Positions 8,327-16,984 of a DNA stretch of 41,637 nt are shown piece after piece. A program made the translations under genes and the position numbers. The first letter of the stretch is position 1. Each line of letters begins with the position of its first letter. Under the pieces are notes generated by a model. The model made no database searches. It saw only the letters and a list, made by a program, of their open reading frames with translations, and had not been told where the DNA came from. This DNA is from Actinomycetes bacterium (GTDB lineage Bacteria; Actinomycetota; Acidimicrobiia; IMCC26256; PALSA-610), in assembly GCA_025463905.1 (NCBI GenBank), contig JAODBJ010000246.1:1-41637 (forward strand), read 5' to 3'.

Positions 8327-8785
8327 GTGACCACGTTTGCCAGCGCGCCCGCGGCCCAGCACATCGGTGCCGACGACCTGCCGTTCGTCGAGATCGGCGG
8401 CGGCAACAAGCTCAAGGTTCTGCAAGTCAAAGAGCGTGAAGGTCTCTGGATCGTGGAGAACATCTTCATGAAGGGCTTCGACGTCCAGACGCACCGTCAC
8501 ACCGGACCGGTCTGGGGATACACCACCACGGGCGCGTGGAAGTACCAGGAGTACGACTACGTGAACCGCGCGGGATCGTTCCTCTACGAACCAGCGGGCT
8601 CCGTGCACAGCCTGCACTGCATCGAAGACAACACGCGCGTGTGGTTTCACATGTATGGCGTGAACCTCAATCTCGATGCCGAAGGCAACGTCGAATGGGT
8701 CGCCGATGGCGCCGGCACACTTGCCTTCTACTTCGCGGCGTGCGAAGAGCAGGGCCTTCCGCGCCCGAACGTCCTCGTCGACTGA
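8327..8785 (+). CDS. Cupin protein of the 2,4'-dihydroxyacetophenone dioxygenase-like family
   Basis: A 152-residue protein from GTG 8327, preceded by GAAGGAG. It is a single cupin barrel. Probable metal ligands are in THRHTGPVWGYTTTG (two His near residues 55-57) and EPAGSVHSLHC (His near 95-98). The pattern RHTGPVWGYTTTGAWKYQEYD followed by a GSFLYEPAGSVH strand matches what I know of the dihydroxyacetophenone dioxygenase-type cupins, which cleave a C-C bond using Fe(II). Substrate specificity should not be assumed. The next gene, an SDR, starts about 20 nt later, so the two are likely one operon, as in small catabolic cassettes. Confidence 0.75.
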   Translation: MTTFASAPAAQHIGADDLPFVEIGGGNKLKVLQVKEREGLWIVENIFMKGFDVQTHRHTGPVWGYTTTGAWKYQEYDYVNRAGSFLYEPAGSVHSLHCIEDNTRVWFHMYGVNLNLDAEGNVEWVADGAGTLAFYFAACEEQGLPRPNVLVD

Positions 8786-8806
8786 GTGCGGAGTAGGGCG
8801 TCACGA

Positions 8807-9574
8807 GTGGGCACCATTGCGGTTACCGGCGCGGCCGGCGGTATCGGACGGGCGACGTGTACGCGACTTGAAGCCGACGGTCACCGCGTGATCGGGGTCG
8901 ATGTGCGCGACGCCGACGTGATCGCGGATCTTCGTGACGCCGCCGGGCGCGCCGCGATGCTCGATGGTGTGGCGCGTGCTTGCGAGGGTGGATTGCACGG
9001 CGTGATTGCGGGCGCGGGTGTAATGGGCGACGATCCCGACGTCGTGTCGATCAACTACTTCGGCGCGATCGCGACGCTCGACGGGCTCCGCCCACTCATC
9101 GCTCAATCCGGTGGTGGTGCGGCAATAGCGATCAGTTCAAACTCGACGACCACGCAACCGGGCCTTCCCAATGCGCTCGTCGATGTCATCCTGTCGGGCG
9201 ACGAAGAGGCGGCGCGAGATGCGGTCCCGCGCAATCGGGGCAACGCGTACGCCGCTTCGAAGCTCGCGTTGGCGCGCTGGGTGCGTCACCACGCCGTTAC
9301 GTCCGATTGGATCGGCGCCGGCGTCCAGTTGAACGCGATCGCCCCTGGCTTGATCCATACCCCGATGACGGTGAACGACGTCGATTGGATCATGAACCTC
9401 GGTGACGTGTTCCCCGTACCGATCGGGCGGCCCGGGAAACCCGACGAGATCGCGAGCTTGCTCGCGTACTTGTGTTCACCCGACGCGACGTTCTTCTGCG
9501 GGTCGGTGATCTTCGTCGACGGTGGCACCGACGCGGCGACGCGGGCCGACGATTGGCCCGCGCCTCGCGCCTGA
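8807..9574 (+). CDS. Short-chain dehydrogenase/reductase (SDR)
   Basis: A 255-residue protein. I choose GTG 8807 (GAGTAGGG upstream) over the GTG at 8786 because the Rossmann strand then begins at residue 2. Visible SDR features: TGAAGGIG nucleotide-binding glycine motif near residues 7-14, acidic DVRDAD after strand 2 (NAD preference likely), ISSNSTTTQ as the catalytic Ser strand, and YAASK as the catalytic Tyr/Lys motif. A C-terminal FCGSVIFVDGGTDA matches the usual SDR end. An insertion of about 20 residues (LVDVILSGDEEAARDAVPRNR) separates the Ser and Tyr motifs, as in 3-alpha-hydroxysteroid dehydrogenase-like SDRs. Likely co-transcribed with the cupin. Confidence 0.9.
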   Translation: MGTIAVTGAAGGIGRATCTRLEADGHRVIGVDVRDADVIADLRDAAGRAAMLDGVARACEGGLHGVIAGAGVMGDDPDVVSINYFGAIATLDGLRPLIAQSGGGAAIAISSNSTTTQPGLPNALVDVILSGDEEAARDAVPRNRGNAYAASKLALARWVRHHAVTSDWIGAGVQLNAIAPGLIHTPMTVNDVDWIMNLGDVFPVPIGRPGKPDEIASLLAYLCSPDATFFCGSVIFVDGGTDAATRADDWPAPRA

Positions 9575-9581
9575 CTTCCGC

Positions 9582-11069
9582 TCAGCCTTCGTCGGACGAA
9601 GCGATTTCCTTCTCGGTCGCCGCCTTGCCGTTTTCGCCGGCCTTGCCGTTGCCGTTGGGGCCCGCGAGCACGTTGCGAGCCAGCTGCAGCCCCGCAACGC
9701 CCTGGGAGAGTGCCTGCGCGAGCACTTCCGACAGTCCTTGCGCGCCGTTGAGCACGATCATCTGGTCGACGTTGCCGAACGGCTTCGCCGCTGCTTCGAC
9801 GATCTCGGGCCACCGCTCGGCCAGCTGCTGGCCGATGACGGCGTCCTGGTTCTCGGCCAGCGCGTCGGCACGAGCCTTGATCGCTTCGGCTTCGGCCATG
9901 CCTTTCGCACGTACGGCTTCACCTTCGGCGCGGCCCTTCGCCGTGGTGGCCGCCGCTTCGGCCTCGCCCACTTCACGCGTCGATTGCGCGCGCGCCGACG
10001 CTTCGAGCTTGATGTGTTCGGCCTCGGCAGATGCTGCGACGCGAACCTGCTCGGCGTCGGCGCCGGCTTCGAGCTTCACTCGTTGCGCGTTCGCGGCCGC
10101 TTGCAGTTCCACTTCTTCTTTGTGCGCTTCGGCCTGCGCGATGCGCGCGTCGCGTTCGGCCTTCGACAACGTGACCTGCTGGTACGCCTGCGCGTCGGCC
10201 GGCTTGCGCACCGTGGCCTGCAGGCGTTGCTCCTCTCGCTGGGCCTCGAGCTCGGCGACCTTCGTCTCCTCCACTACCACTTCTTGGCGCGCGGTCGCTT
10301 CCACCAGCGGGCCGGCCTGACGTGCCTTCGCGCTCGCCTGGTCGACCTCGGCCTGGTAACCGGCCTGCTTGATCTGCGAGTCGCGCACTGCCTGCGCTTT
10401 CAGCGCGTCGGCCGCTTGCTCGTTCTGGGTCGCGTCCCGGTCGGCGTGGGCCTGCGCGATACGCGCCTGCGACGCCACGACCGCGGCGTGGGGCTTCCCG
10501 AGGTTCTGGATGTAGCCGGTGGGGTCTTCGATCTCTTGGATCTGGAGCGAGTCGACCACGAGGCCGAGCTTCTCCATTTCGACGCCCGCCGACTCTCGGG
10601 TGAGCTGCGTGAGCTTCTCGCGGTCGCGGATCATCTCCTCGACCGTCATGTTGCCGACGATGGCGCGCAGGTGGCCGGCGAACACGTTGTGGACACGCTG
10701 CTCCATCTGCTTCTGCTGGTCGAGGAAACGTCGCGCCGCGTTGGCGATCGAAACGAAATCGTCACCGACCTTGAAGATGATCACGCCCCGGATCCCGAGC
10801 GGGATCCCTTGGTGGGTGACGCAATCGATGCCCAGTTCGGCTTCACGCAGATCGAGCGACAACTTCCGCACCTGCTGGAGCCCCGGGAGCATGAACACTC
10901 CCTTGCCCGTCACGATCTTGAACCCCATGCTCTCGGCCGCGATCGAGTCGTGGCGGCGCAGACCGGAGATGATCAACGCTTCGTTCGGCTCGGCGACGCG
11001 CCAACAGGCGAAGAACAGCATCACGAGGATGGCGATCGCGCCACCCACGACGATCAGGATTGCCAACAT
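9582..11069 (-). CDS. Flotillin-like SPFH/band 7 membrane protein
   Basis: A 495-residue protein from ATG 11069, with AAGGAGG eight bases upstream. An N-terminal membrane segment (MLAILIVVGGAIAILVMLFFAC) is followed by an SPFH/band 7 domain (about 30-200; PNEALIISGLRRHDS, VVDSLQIQEIEDPTGYIQNLGKP) and a long Ala/Glu-rich coiled coil (about 200-400; repeats such as EAEAIKARADALAENQ). The end has the conserved flotillin segment WPEIVEAAAKPFGNVDQMIVLNG, split here only for description. Flotillins organise membrane microdomains. Its operon partner is the short NfeD-like protein 28 nt upstream, the common arrangement for prokaryotic flotillins. Glycine/Asn-rich C-terminal tail. Confidence 0.95.
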   Translation of the reverse strand: MLAILIVVGGAIAILVMLFFACWRVAEPNEALIISGLRRHDSIAAESMGFKIVTGKGVFMLPGLQQVRKLSLDLREAELGIDCVTHQGIPLGIRGVIIFKVGDDFVSIANAARRFLDQQKQMEQRVHNVFAGHLRAIVGNMTVEEMIRDREKLTQLTRESAGVEMEKLGLVVDSLQIQEIEDPTGYIQNLGKPHAAVVASQARIAQAHADRDATQNEQAADALKAQAVRDSQIKQAGYQAEVDQASAKARQAGPLVEATARQEVVVEETKVAELEAQREEQRLQATVRKPADAQAYQQVTLSKAERDARIAQAEAHKEEVELQAAANAQRVKLEAGADAEQVRVAASAEAEHIKLEASARAQSTREVGEAEAAATTAKGRAEGEAVRAKGMAEAEAIKARADALAENQDAVIGQQLAERWPEIVEAAAKPFGNVDQMIVLNGAQGLSEVLAQALSQGVAGLQLARNVLAGPNGNGKAGENGKAATEKEIASSDEG

Positions 11070-11097
11070 TCGAAACCCCTCCTTGGGGTAACCCCCA

Positions 11098-11307
11098 CTA
11101 CATCGGTGTGACGACGATGGTTCGCGGTGCGAAGTACTCCACCACCACGACCCGCTTCCCCGGTGAGATCGTCACGTCTTCGTCGGCGGCGTAGGCGTGG
11201 AACGCCTCGCTCCCACCGCGTACCGGAACCATCACTTCACCGAGGTGTCCGGGGGAGATAGTGGCCGTGACTCGGCCGAGCTTGCCGACCATCTGATGAT
11301 CTGCCAC
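11098..11307 (-). CDS. Short NfeD-like OB-fold protein
   Basis: A 69-residue protein from GTG 11307, with a GGGGG-rich site upstream (the open frame goes to 11415 but without a ribosome site). The sequence VGKLGRVTATISPGHLGEVMVPVRGG, with a later GKRVVVVEY strand, fits the soluble OB-fold domain of NfeD proteins, without the membrane segments of the full-length form. NfeD domains usually accompany SPFH proteins, and this gene lies immediately upstream of the flotillin on the same strand. The short form without a membrane anchor is the notable point. Family call rests on strand pattern plus context. Confidence 0.7.
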   Translation of the reverse strand: MADHQMVGKLGRVTATISPGHLGEVMVPVRGGSEAFHAYAADEDVTISPGKRVVVVEYFAPRTIVVTPM

Positions 11308-11459
11308 TGCTGCCCCCGGTCGTGTCGCTTGGTGATCGCACCGGCGACAACAGGTATAACGCAATTCTGGCATGCCCCATGCCCGCCTTTGACCACGCCG
11401 CCATGGGGGAAGCAAGGCCGCCGCTCTAACGTTGTGTCACGTTGACGTGAGGAGTCGCG

Positions 11460-12116
11460 ATGCAGTTCGGTAAGGCGAAGTCCCATCTCGTGTCTCCCGA
11501 CGAAGCCCTGCCCGGCCGCGGTTCCCGGCCGTTCACGGTGCCGTCGACCCATTACGTGCTCGGCACGCCGCTGGAGCCGCCTTTCCCCGACGGCTTCGAG
11601 CGGGCGATCTTCGGCATGGGGTGCTTCTGGGGCGAGGAGCGCAAGTTCTGGGAGACGGGCGCGGTGTACACGACCGCGGTCGGTTATGCGGGCGGCTACA
11701 CCCCGAACCCGACCTACGAGGAGGTGTGCAGCGGGCGTACCGGGCACACCGAGGCGGTACTCGTGGTGTTCGACCCGAAGCAGACGTCATTCGACGCGAT
11801 GCTGCGCGTTTTCTGGGAGAACCACGACCCGACGCAAGGGATGCGGCAGGGCAACGACGTCGGCACGCAGTATCGCTCTGCGATCTATTACGTCAACGAC
11901 GCCCAGCGCGCCGCGGCCGAAGCGTCGCGCGCGAGCTACCAGGAGGTGTTGACGCGGGCCGGGTTCGGTGAGATCACCACCGAGATCGCGCCGGCAGGCG
12001 AGTTCTATTACGCCGAGGACTATCACCAGCAGTACCTCGCGAAGAACCCGATGGGCTACTGCGGCATCGGCGGTACCGGAGTCTCCTGCCCGATCGGTGT
12101 CGCGAAGGTCGAGTGA
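11460..12116 (+). CDS. msrA: Peptide methionine sulfoxide reductase MsrA
   Basis: A 218-residue protein from ATG 11460, preceded by GTGAGGAG. It is the long form resembling the E. coli enzyme, with an N-terminal extension ([15 protein letters not shown]). The catalytic motif GCFWG places Cys55; downstream are [29 protein letters not shown]-type core sequence and a C-terminal [11 protein letters not shown] carrying two resolving cysteines. It reduces methionine-S-sulfoxide in proteins using thioredoxin. It is divergent from the NfeD/flotillin pair and followed 49 nt later by coaA. Confidence 0.97.
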   Translation: MQFGKAKSHLVSPDEALPGRGSRPFTVPSTHYVLGTPLEPPFPDGFERAIFGMGCFWGEERKFWETGAVYTTAVGYAGGYTPNPTYEEVCSGRTGHTEAVLVVFDPKQTSFDAMLRVFWENHDPTQGMRQGNDVGTQYRSAIYYVNDAQRAAAEASRASYQEVLTRAGFGEITTEIAPAGEFYYAEDYHQQYLAKNPMGYCGIGGTGVSCPIGVAKVE

Positions 12117-12165
12117 GCGGTCGCGGCCCGGAGGGTTCGCCCTCAGGAGCAGCTACCGTGCACGC

Positions 12166-13110
12166 GTGAGTGCTCCTGTGGACGCTGCGCCGTACGTCGA
12201 CTTCACTCGAGACGAGTGGAGCACGCTGCGCGCTGCCACCGAGCTCACGCTTTCGTTTGCCGACCTCGAGGCGCTCCGGAGCAATGAACCGATCGCGCTC
12301 GACGAGGTCGAGGCGATCTACCTGCCGCTGTCACGGTTGTTGAGCCTGCGGGTCGAGGCGAGTCGCGAGCTCTTCGCCGCGACGGAGACGTTCCTCGGCC
12401 ATCTGCCCCCGCGCGTCCCGTACGTGATCGGTATTGCCGGCAGCGTCGCCGTCGGGAAGAGCACGATCTCGCGTCTGTTGCAGGCGTTGCTCAGTGCCTG
12501 GCCGCACCACCCGCGCGTCGACTTGGTCACCACCGACGGTTTCTTGTTCCCGAACGCGGTGCTCGAAGCCCGCGGTTTGATGAGCCGCAAGGGGTTCCCC
12601 GAGAGCTACGACGTCCGGCGGCTCCTCCGTTTTCTCGGCGATCTCAAAGCCGGGCACCCCGAGGTGCACGCGCCGCGCTACTCGCACCTCACCTACGACA
12701 TCCTCCCCGGCGACGAAATCATCGTGCGCCAGCCCGACATCGTCATCCTCGAGGGCTTGAACGTGTTGCAGGCACCGACGACGCGCGCCGGTATCGGCGA
12801 ACAGCTCGTGGTGTCGGACTTCTTCGACTTCTCGATCTATGTCGACGCCGAAGAGCAGCACTTACAGGCGTGGTACGTCGACCGGTTTCTGTCGCTGCGC
12901 GAAACCGCGTTCCAAGACCAACGCTCGTTCTTCCACCACTTCACCGCGTACTCCGAGGAAGACTGCCGCGTCATCGCAAAGTCGATCTGGGAAGAGATCA
13001 ACGGCGTGAACCTGCGGGAGAACATCCTCCCGACGCGCGGCCGCGCGAACCTCGTGCTCGAAAAAAATGCCGACCACGGCATCTCGCGGGTGCGGCTCCG
13101 CAAGCTCTGA
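12166..13110 (+). CDS. coaA: Type I pantothenate kinase
   Basis: A 314-residue protein. Start GTG 12166 gives [18 protein letters not shown], the usual N-terminus; AGGAG lies about 15 bases upstream, which is a long spacing. Walker [10 protein letters not shown] is at 92-100, followed by [11 protein letters not shown] and [12 protein letters not shown], both diagnostic of prokaryotic type I CoaA, and by ILEGLNVLQ. The enzyme phosphorylates pantothenate with ATP, the first step of coenzyme A synthesis. The chromosomal neighbours suggest no dedicated operon. Length agrees with the family. Confidence 0.97.
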   Translation: MSAPVDAAPYVDFTRDEWSTLRAATELTLSFADLEALRSNEPIALDEVEAIYLPLSRLLSLRVEASRELFAATETFLGHLPPRVPYVIGIAGSVAVGKSTISRLLQALLSAWPHHPRVDLVTTDGFLFPNAVLEARGLMSRKGFPESYDVRRLLRFLGDLKAGHPEVHAPRYSHLTYDILPGDEIIVRQPDIVILEGLNVLQAPTTRAGIGEQLVVSDFFDFSIYVDAEEQHLQAWYVDRFLSLRETAFQDQRSFFHHFTAYSEEDCRVIAKSIWEEINGVNLRENILPTRGRANLVLEKNADHGISRVRLRKL

Positions 13111-13121
13111 CGCGACGACGA

Positions 13122-13727
13122 TCAGGAGTACTGCGCGGGTGTCGATTCGTCGGCGCGAACACCTCGCAACCCGAACCACGCGAACTCGGCGACCCAGCGC
13201 GCCAGGCGATTCGCGTCGTCTTCCGCATCGGGGTCGCGCACCGCGCGACGCGATACGCCTTCGGCCATCCCGACGAGTGCGTTCGCCAACACCGTTCGTT
13301 GTTCCGACGACCCGCCGATGTCGATGAGTGTCGACACCTCTTCGACCGCGGCGGCGATGGTGCCTTCGACGATGCGCGAGAACTCGGGGTCGTTCCGGAT
13401 CGACGCGCCGAACAGCAACCGAAACGCCGAACGGTTCTGCACCACGAAGCGGAAGTAGGCGGCGAAGCCTTCCTCCACCCGCTCGCGCCCGGTGGTGGCT
13501 CGCCGCGTCGCCTGCTCGAGATTTCGCAGAAGGTGCCCGCCGGTGTCCTGGAGCAGTTCGATGTAGAGCGCCCGCTTCGACGGGAAATGCTGGTAGACGA
13601 CCGGCTTCGTCACACCGGCCGCCAGCGCAACTTCGTCCATCGACGTCGCGTGGAAACCGCGCTCCGAGAAGACGTCTCGCGCGACGTCGATGAGTTGCTG
13701 GCGGCGTTGATCGGCGGGCAGACGCAT
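13122..13727 (-). CDS. TetR/AcrR family regulator
   Basis: A 201-residue protein. The N-terminal helix-turn-helix (about 8-55) reads RRQQLIDVARDVFSERGF, then TSMDEVALAAGVTKPVVYQHF, a textbook TetR pattern. The C-terminal ligand/dimer domain has a FRLLFGASIRNDPEF segment. It lies 22 nt downstream of the aldo-keto reductase gene on the same strand and so is probably co-transcribed; the reductase may be part of what it controls. No operator is obvious. Ligand unknown. Confidence 0.92.
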   Translation of the reverse strand: MRLPADQRRQQLIDVARDVFSERGFHATSMDEVALAAGVTKPVVYQHFPSKRALYIELLQDTGGHLLRNLEQATRRATTGRERVEEGFAAYFRFVVQNRSAFRLLFGASIRNDPEFSRIVEGTIAAAVEEVSTLIDIGGSSEQRTVLANALVGMAEGVSRRAVRDPDAEDDANRLARWVAEFAWFGLRGVRADESTPAQYS

Positions 13728-13749
13728 GAGCCGCGGCAGCGTAATGGCT

Positions 13750-14760
13750 CTAGACGCTCGACTTGAGTGGCATCACGTACCGGTCTTCGTGATCGAAGTT
13801 GCGCGACCACAGGCTGTCGAGCTCGTGGCGCTCGGCGTCCGTGAGCGGCAGTTCCGATGCGCCGGCGTACTCGGTCACTTCTTGCGCGCTGACGACAGTC
13901 GGCACGACGTTGGTGAACGCCAAGTTGGCCAGGATGCCCGCCATCGCGGCCTGACCCATCGTGCGTCCGGTCTCCGGTGCCCAGAGGAACGCGAGCGTGT
14001 CGGCCTTGTCGAAGTTGTCGAGCATGTTGTCGCGGTTGCGGTGAGCTCGGTGGTCGGTCGGGTCGAGCACCGAGTCGCGTGCGAGCTTGCCGGAAAGCGT
14101 GTCGGAGGCGTGGGGGACCCGAGCCATCAACGAGACTTCGCCGCGCTCGACACGAGTGCGCTTCGCGAACGTCAGCCCCGGTTCCTGTTCGAGCACGTTG
14201 AACACCGTTTGCAGCGACACGATCGGCCGGTCGTCGATAGCACGGTTGCCTTCCTCGACCCACCCGATCGCCGGACCGAGAGCCACGCCGAGTTCGCGCA
14301 CCTTGCCCGCGCTGCGCAGCGACTCCAGCTCCGCCCACAGGTCGTCGGCCAGGATCGGCTCAATGCGCGGGTTGTGCAATTGGTAGAGGTCGATGCGGTC
14401 CGTACCGAGGCGGCGGAGTGAGTCTTCGCACTGCTGGCGGATCGATTCGGGCCGCCAGTCGTGCGGGCGTTCCGACTGGCCGGGGTTCTTGCGCTCCGCC
14501 GCGAGGTCGTAGCCGCATTTCGTCGTGAGCACGATCTCGTCACGGCGAGACGCGAGCAACGGGGCGAGCAGCGTTTCGCCCGCGCCTTCTTTCCCGTACA
14601 CCGGCGCGGTGTCGAAGAAGTTGATGCCGGCGTCGAGCGCGGCGGTGATCATCGTGTCGGCGTCGTCGACCGTTCCCCACCAGTCGCTCGCGATGGTCCA
14701 TGTTCCGAAGCCGACCTCTGAAACGACGAGATCACTGTTGCCGAAGCGGCGGTACCGCAT
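13750..14760 (-). CDS. Aldo/keto reductase
   Basis: A 336-residue protein. ATG 14760 is preferred over the in-frame start at 14784 because GAGGAGGAC sits 3 bases ahead of it, and the protein then begins MRYRRFGNSDLVVSEVGFG, the usual AKR start. The catalytic tetrad is visible: Asp and Tyr in FFDTAPVYGKE, Lys in VLTTKCGYD and His in YQLHNPRIE. A GRTMGQAAMAGILANL-type segment forms the C-terminal barrel. It uses NADPH to reduce aldehydes or ketones; substrate unknown. Co-oriented with the TetR gene downstream. Confidence 0.92.
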   Translation of the reverse strand: MRYRRFGNSDLVVSEVGFGTWTIASDWWGTVDDADTMITAALDAGINFFDTAPVYGKEGAGETLLAPLLASRRDEIVLTTKCGYDLAAERKNPGQSERPHDWRPESIRQQCEDSLRRLGTDRIDLYQLHNPRIEPILADDLWAELESLRSAGKVRELGVALGPAIGWVEEGNRAIDDRPIVSLQTVFNVLEQEPGLTFAKRTRVERGEVSLMARVPHASDTLSGKLARDSVLDPTDHRAHRNRDNMLDNFDKADTLAFLWAPETGRTMGQAAMAGILANLAFTNVVPTVVSAQEVTEYAGASELPLTDAERHELDSLWSRNFDHEDRYVMPLKSSV

Positions 14761-14821
14761 GCCGTCCTCCTCTTTCGGACCCATTCTGCTCCGCGCCTGC
14801 CGTCGGATCAGAACGGGCCGC

Positions 14822-15079
14822 TCAAGGTCTGCGGGTAGCGCGTTCTTCCCTCTCCGCGGCGCGCACGCCGTACCCGAGCACGATAGGTAACGGCAGGATC
14901 ACGAACGACGCCACCAGCGCCACGATGGTGGTGGTCACGGCCCACGCCGGGAAACTGGTGGCGAGCCCCACGAAGAACGCCACGATTCCCACGAGGAGCG
15001 CGCCGTAGCCGACCCGCTTCGCGATACCAACCCAGTGCGCAATGCGCGCCCGTCGGTGGTGAATCGGGTCGCTCACCAT
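14822..15079 (-). CDS. Small two-helix membrane protein
   Basis: An 85-residue protein starting at ATG 15079 inside the last codons of the glycosyltransferase gene (the ATGGTGA overlap). Two hydrophobic segments, YGALLVGIVAFFVGLATSF and ITTTIVALVASFVILPL-like sequence, are flanked by a basic N-terminus (HHRRARIAHWVG) and a charged tail (RAAEREERATRRP). The overlap strongly suggests translational coupling with the upstream glycosyltransferase. No family recognised. Confidence 0.75.
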   Translation of the reverse strand: MVSDPIHHRRARIAHWVGIAKRVGYGALLVGIVAFFVGLATSFPAWAVTTTIVALVASFVILPLPIVLGYGVRAAEREERATRRP

Positions 15080-16164
15080 CTCCATTCGACCTTTTCGAAG
15101 AGGTCGGCAAGGTCGGCCGGAAGTTCCGTCAGCGCGTACGAGAGCCGGGCCCGGCGCAGGTTCACGTCGAAGTATCGGTCCCGCACCTCGCCAGACTCGC
15201 GCAGGAATCGAGCGACCGTGACCGGGTCCGACGTCGAGAAGAACCGCACGCCGGTCGCGAGGATCTCGGCGAGCACCGGATAGCTGAACGCGGCGAGCGG
15301 ACGCCGCGCCACAATCGACTCGATCGTCGGGTTCCCGAAGCCTTCCCATGTCGATGGCAACACCACCACGTCACTGGCGGCGTATGCGTCGATCGACGTC
15401 GTGGCGCGCCCGAGGGTGACGGGCACCGTGGCTCGTTCGAGCACTCGTTCGAGGGTCGGCGCATATCCATCTTCGGCCGGTCCCGACAACCAGTAGTGCA
15501 CCCGTTGTTCGGGACGGTGCCGCGCAAGCTCGGTCGCGAACCGCACTCCGCCGGGCACGTTCTTGCGTTCGATCGCGCGCGACGGTTGCAGTACCACCAA
15601 CTCGTCGGGAGCGAAGCCGAGCTGCGCCCGGGTCGCGTCCCGCGCGCCCGGGGCGGCGTCGAGATCGAACCGGTTCTGGATCGCGACCACCGGCGAGTAC
15701 CCGCGCGCTTCCAGTTCGCGTCGCGACCGCAAGTTGACGGTTACGTGGAGCGCGCCCCTGATGCGAGGCGGGAACTCGTTCGCGAACGACACGAACGTGC
15801 GTCGCTGCCACGGCAGATCGTGATGGTGGAACACGACTCGACCGGGGAAGCGCTCGAGCGCACGCGCAACGACCCGAGCGGCGCCGGCGTTGATCGGCAG
15901 CGAACACATGTTCTCGACGACAACGAGATCGCTGCGCGCGAGCGCCGCGGCCAGTGGCGCGGTGTCGCCGGGTTCCTCGGCCGAGTCCAGCGCCAACCAC
16001 GGCAGGACGACATCGTTCGGCCCGCCGTCGTCTTCGATCGCTCCGGCGACCCGCCGCACGTCGAAACCGAGTTGGTCGAGCGCCCAGGCCCATTTGCGGG
16101 CCTCGACGGCGACGCCGTCGGCACCGCCGAGCCGGAATGAAAGGAACGTCGCGACGGGCGCCAC
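15073..16164 (-). CDS. Glycosyltransferase, GT4-like (GT-B fold)
   Basis: A 363-residue protein from GTG 16164, 10 nt after the stop of the upstream gene. The only other canonical in-frame start, at 16311, would overlap that gene by 137 nt, so 16164 is preferred, although the first beta strand (VTVVAPVATFLSFRLGGADG) then loses two to three residues and no good ribosome site is seen. C-terminal GT4 marks are clear: LQPSRAIERKNVPGGV, then SDVVVLPSTWEGFGNPTIES with the E-x7-E pattern. It should transfer a sugar from a nucleotide donor in the cytoplasm; acceptor unknown. Linked by overlap to the small membrane protein. Confidence 0.88.
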   Translation of the reverse strand: MAPVATFLSFRLGGADGVAVEARKWAWALDQLGFDVRRVAGAIEDDGGPNDVVLPWLALDSAEEPGDTAPLAAALARSDLVVVENMCSLPINAGAARVVARALERFPGRVVFHHHDLPWQRRTFVSFANEFPPRIRGALHVTVNLRSRRELEARGYSPVVAIQNRFDLDAAPGARDATRAQLGFAPDELVVLQPSRAIERKNVPGGVRFATELARHRPEQRVHYWLSGPAEDGYAPTLERVLERATVPVTLGRATTSIDAYAASDVVVLPSTWEGFGNPTIESIVARRPLAAFSYPVLAEILATGVRFFSTSDPVTVARFLRESGEVRDRYFDVNLRRARLSYALTELPADLADLFEKVEWRW

Positions 16165-16174
16165 GACGGTGACG

Positions 16175-16888
16175 TTACGAAAATCGCCCGCCTGCGACCG
16201 AATGTTCCAGGTTGTGCGGTGGCGTGGGGCCCCATGCGAGGCGCCGGTTGGTGGCGTCGAGCACGGCTCGGGCGATCGCGTCGGCGTCTTGCTGGGTGCG
16301 CACGATGGCACTCCCTACGACCACGTGCTCGGAGGGGGGAGCGATGAACACGATGGTGACGACCGCGGCGTCGTGGTTCCCCACCCGCACGATCTGCGCG
16401 TGGTCGACGTCGATCGACGCCGCCGACGGTTCCAACTGGCGCAGTGCGTCGATGGTGGCGCTGGCGACGAGCCGGTTACGGGCCGTGGTCGCCACTGACC
16501 CTTCGGCGTAGCCGACCGCTTCTTCGGAATCGCGCGTCAGCGTGACGCGGACGAGCGATCGCAGGCCACTCGACTCTGCGGTGATCCCGACGATTGTGGG
16601 ACGGTGCATGTCGGGCGCGGGATGCGCCTGCACGTCGCCGTCGAGTTGCACGACCGAGACGATCCGGCGATCAATTTCCAAGCCGAACGATGCCAGCGCG
16701 ACCGACTGCACGTCGCGCACGATCTGCTTCGGATGTTTGCCGGCGTGCGCGACGATGTGAACCTCTGTCACGCGTCCGGTCGGGTCTGCGACAATCCGCG
16801 CAACGGAGACATCCGGAAGACGACAAATCTCCCGTTCCACCTCGGTGAGGTCGATGTTTTCCAAACCGCCCCTCACGGTCCGCGGCAT
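16175..16888 (-). CDS. Conserved hypothetical two-domain protein
   Basis: A 237-residue soluble protein of no family I can name. The first domain (about 10-80) reads LTEVEREICRLPDVSVARIV with VHIVAHAGKHPKQIVRDVQS, an alternating alpha/beta pattern resembling small ligand-sensing or ferredoxin-like folds. The second domain (about 95-205) has RSLVRVTLTRDSEEAVGYAEG, an ARNRLVASATIDALRQL helix and a VRVGNHDAAVVTIVFIA strand, reminiscent of an alpha/beta sandwich. Start is uncertain: ATG 16888, or a TTG ten codons later that has GAGGGG just upstream. It is followed by the glycosyltransferase, so the two probably form an operon. Confidence 0.7.
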   Translation of the reverse strand: MPRTVRGGLENIDLTEVEREICRLPDVSVARIVADPTGRVTEVHIVAHAGKHPKQIVRDVQSVALASFGLEIDRRIVSVVQLDGDVQAHPAPDMHRPTIVGITAESSGLRSLVRVTLTRDSEEAVGYAEGSVATTARNRLVASATIDALRQLEPSAASIDVDHAQIVRVGNHDAAVVTIVFIAPPSEHVVVGSAIVRTQQDADAIARAVLDATNRRLAWGPTPPHNLEHSVAGGRFS

Positions 16889-16984
16889 GCATGCCTAGGC
16901 CGTGACGTCAGGATACGACGCGTGCGCGCGCAGCGCGCGGCATTCGTCGAAATGGGGCCACCAATTCACATTCGGACGTTCGAC

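Noticed and set aside
16884-16895. Perfect 12-bp palindrome GGCATGCATGCC as an operator
   Set aside because: It overlaps a start codon and is suggestive, but a single short palindrome without a linked regulator or second copy is not enough.
16920-16942. GC-rich hairpin after the DUF5317 gene as a terminator
   Set aside because: The stem is possible (GCGCGC pairs) but there is no T-run on the minus strand, so an intrinsic terminator cannot be claimed.
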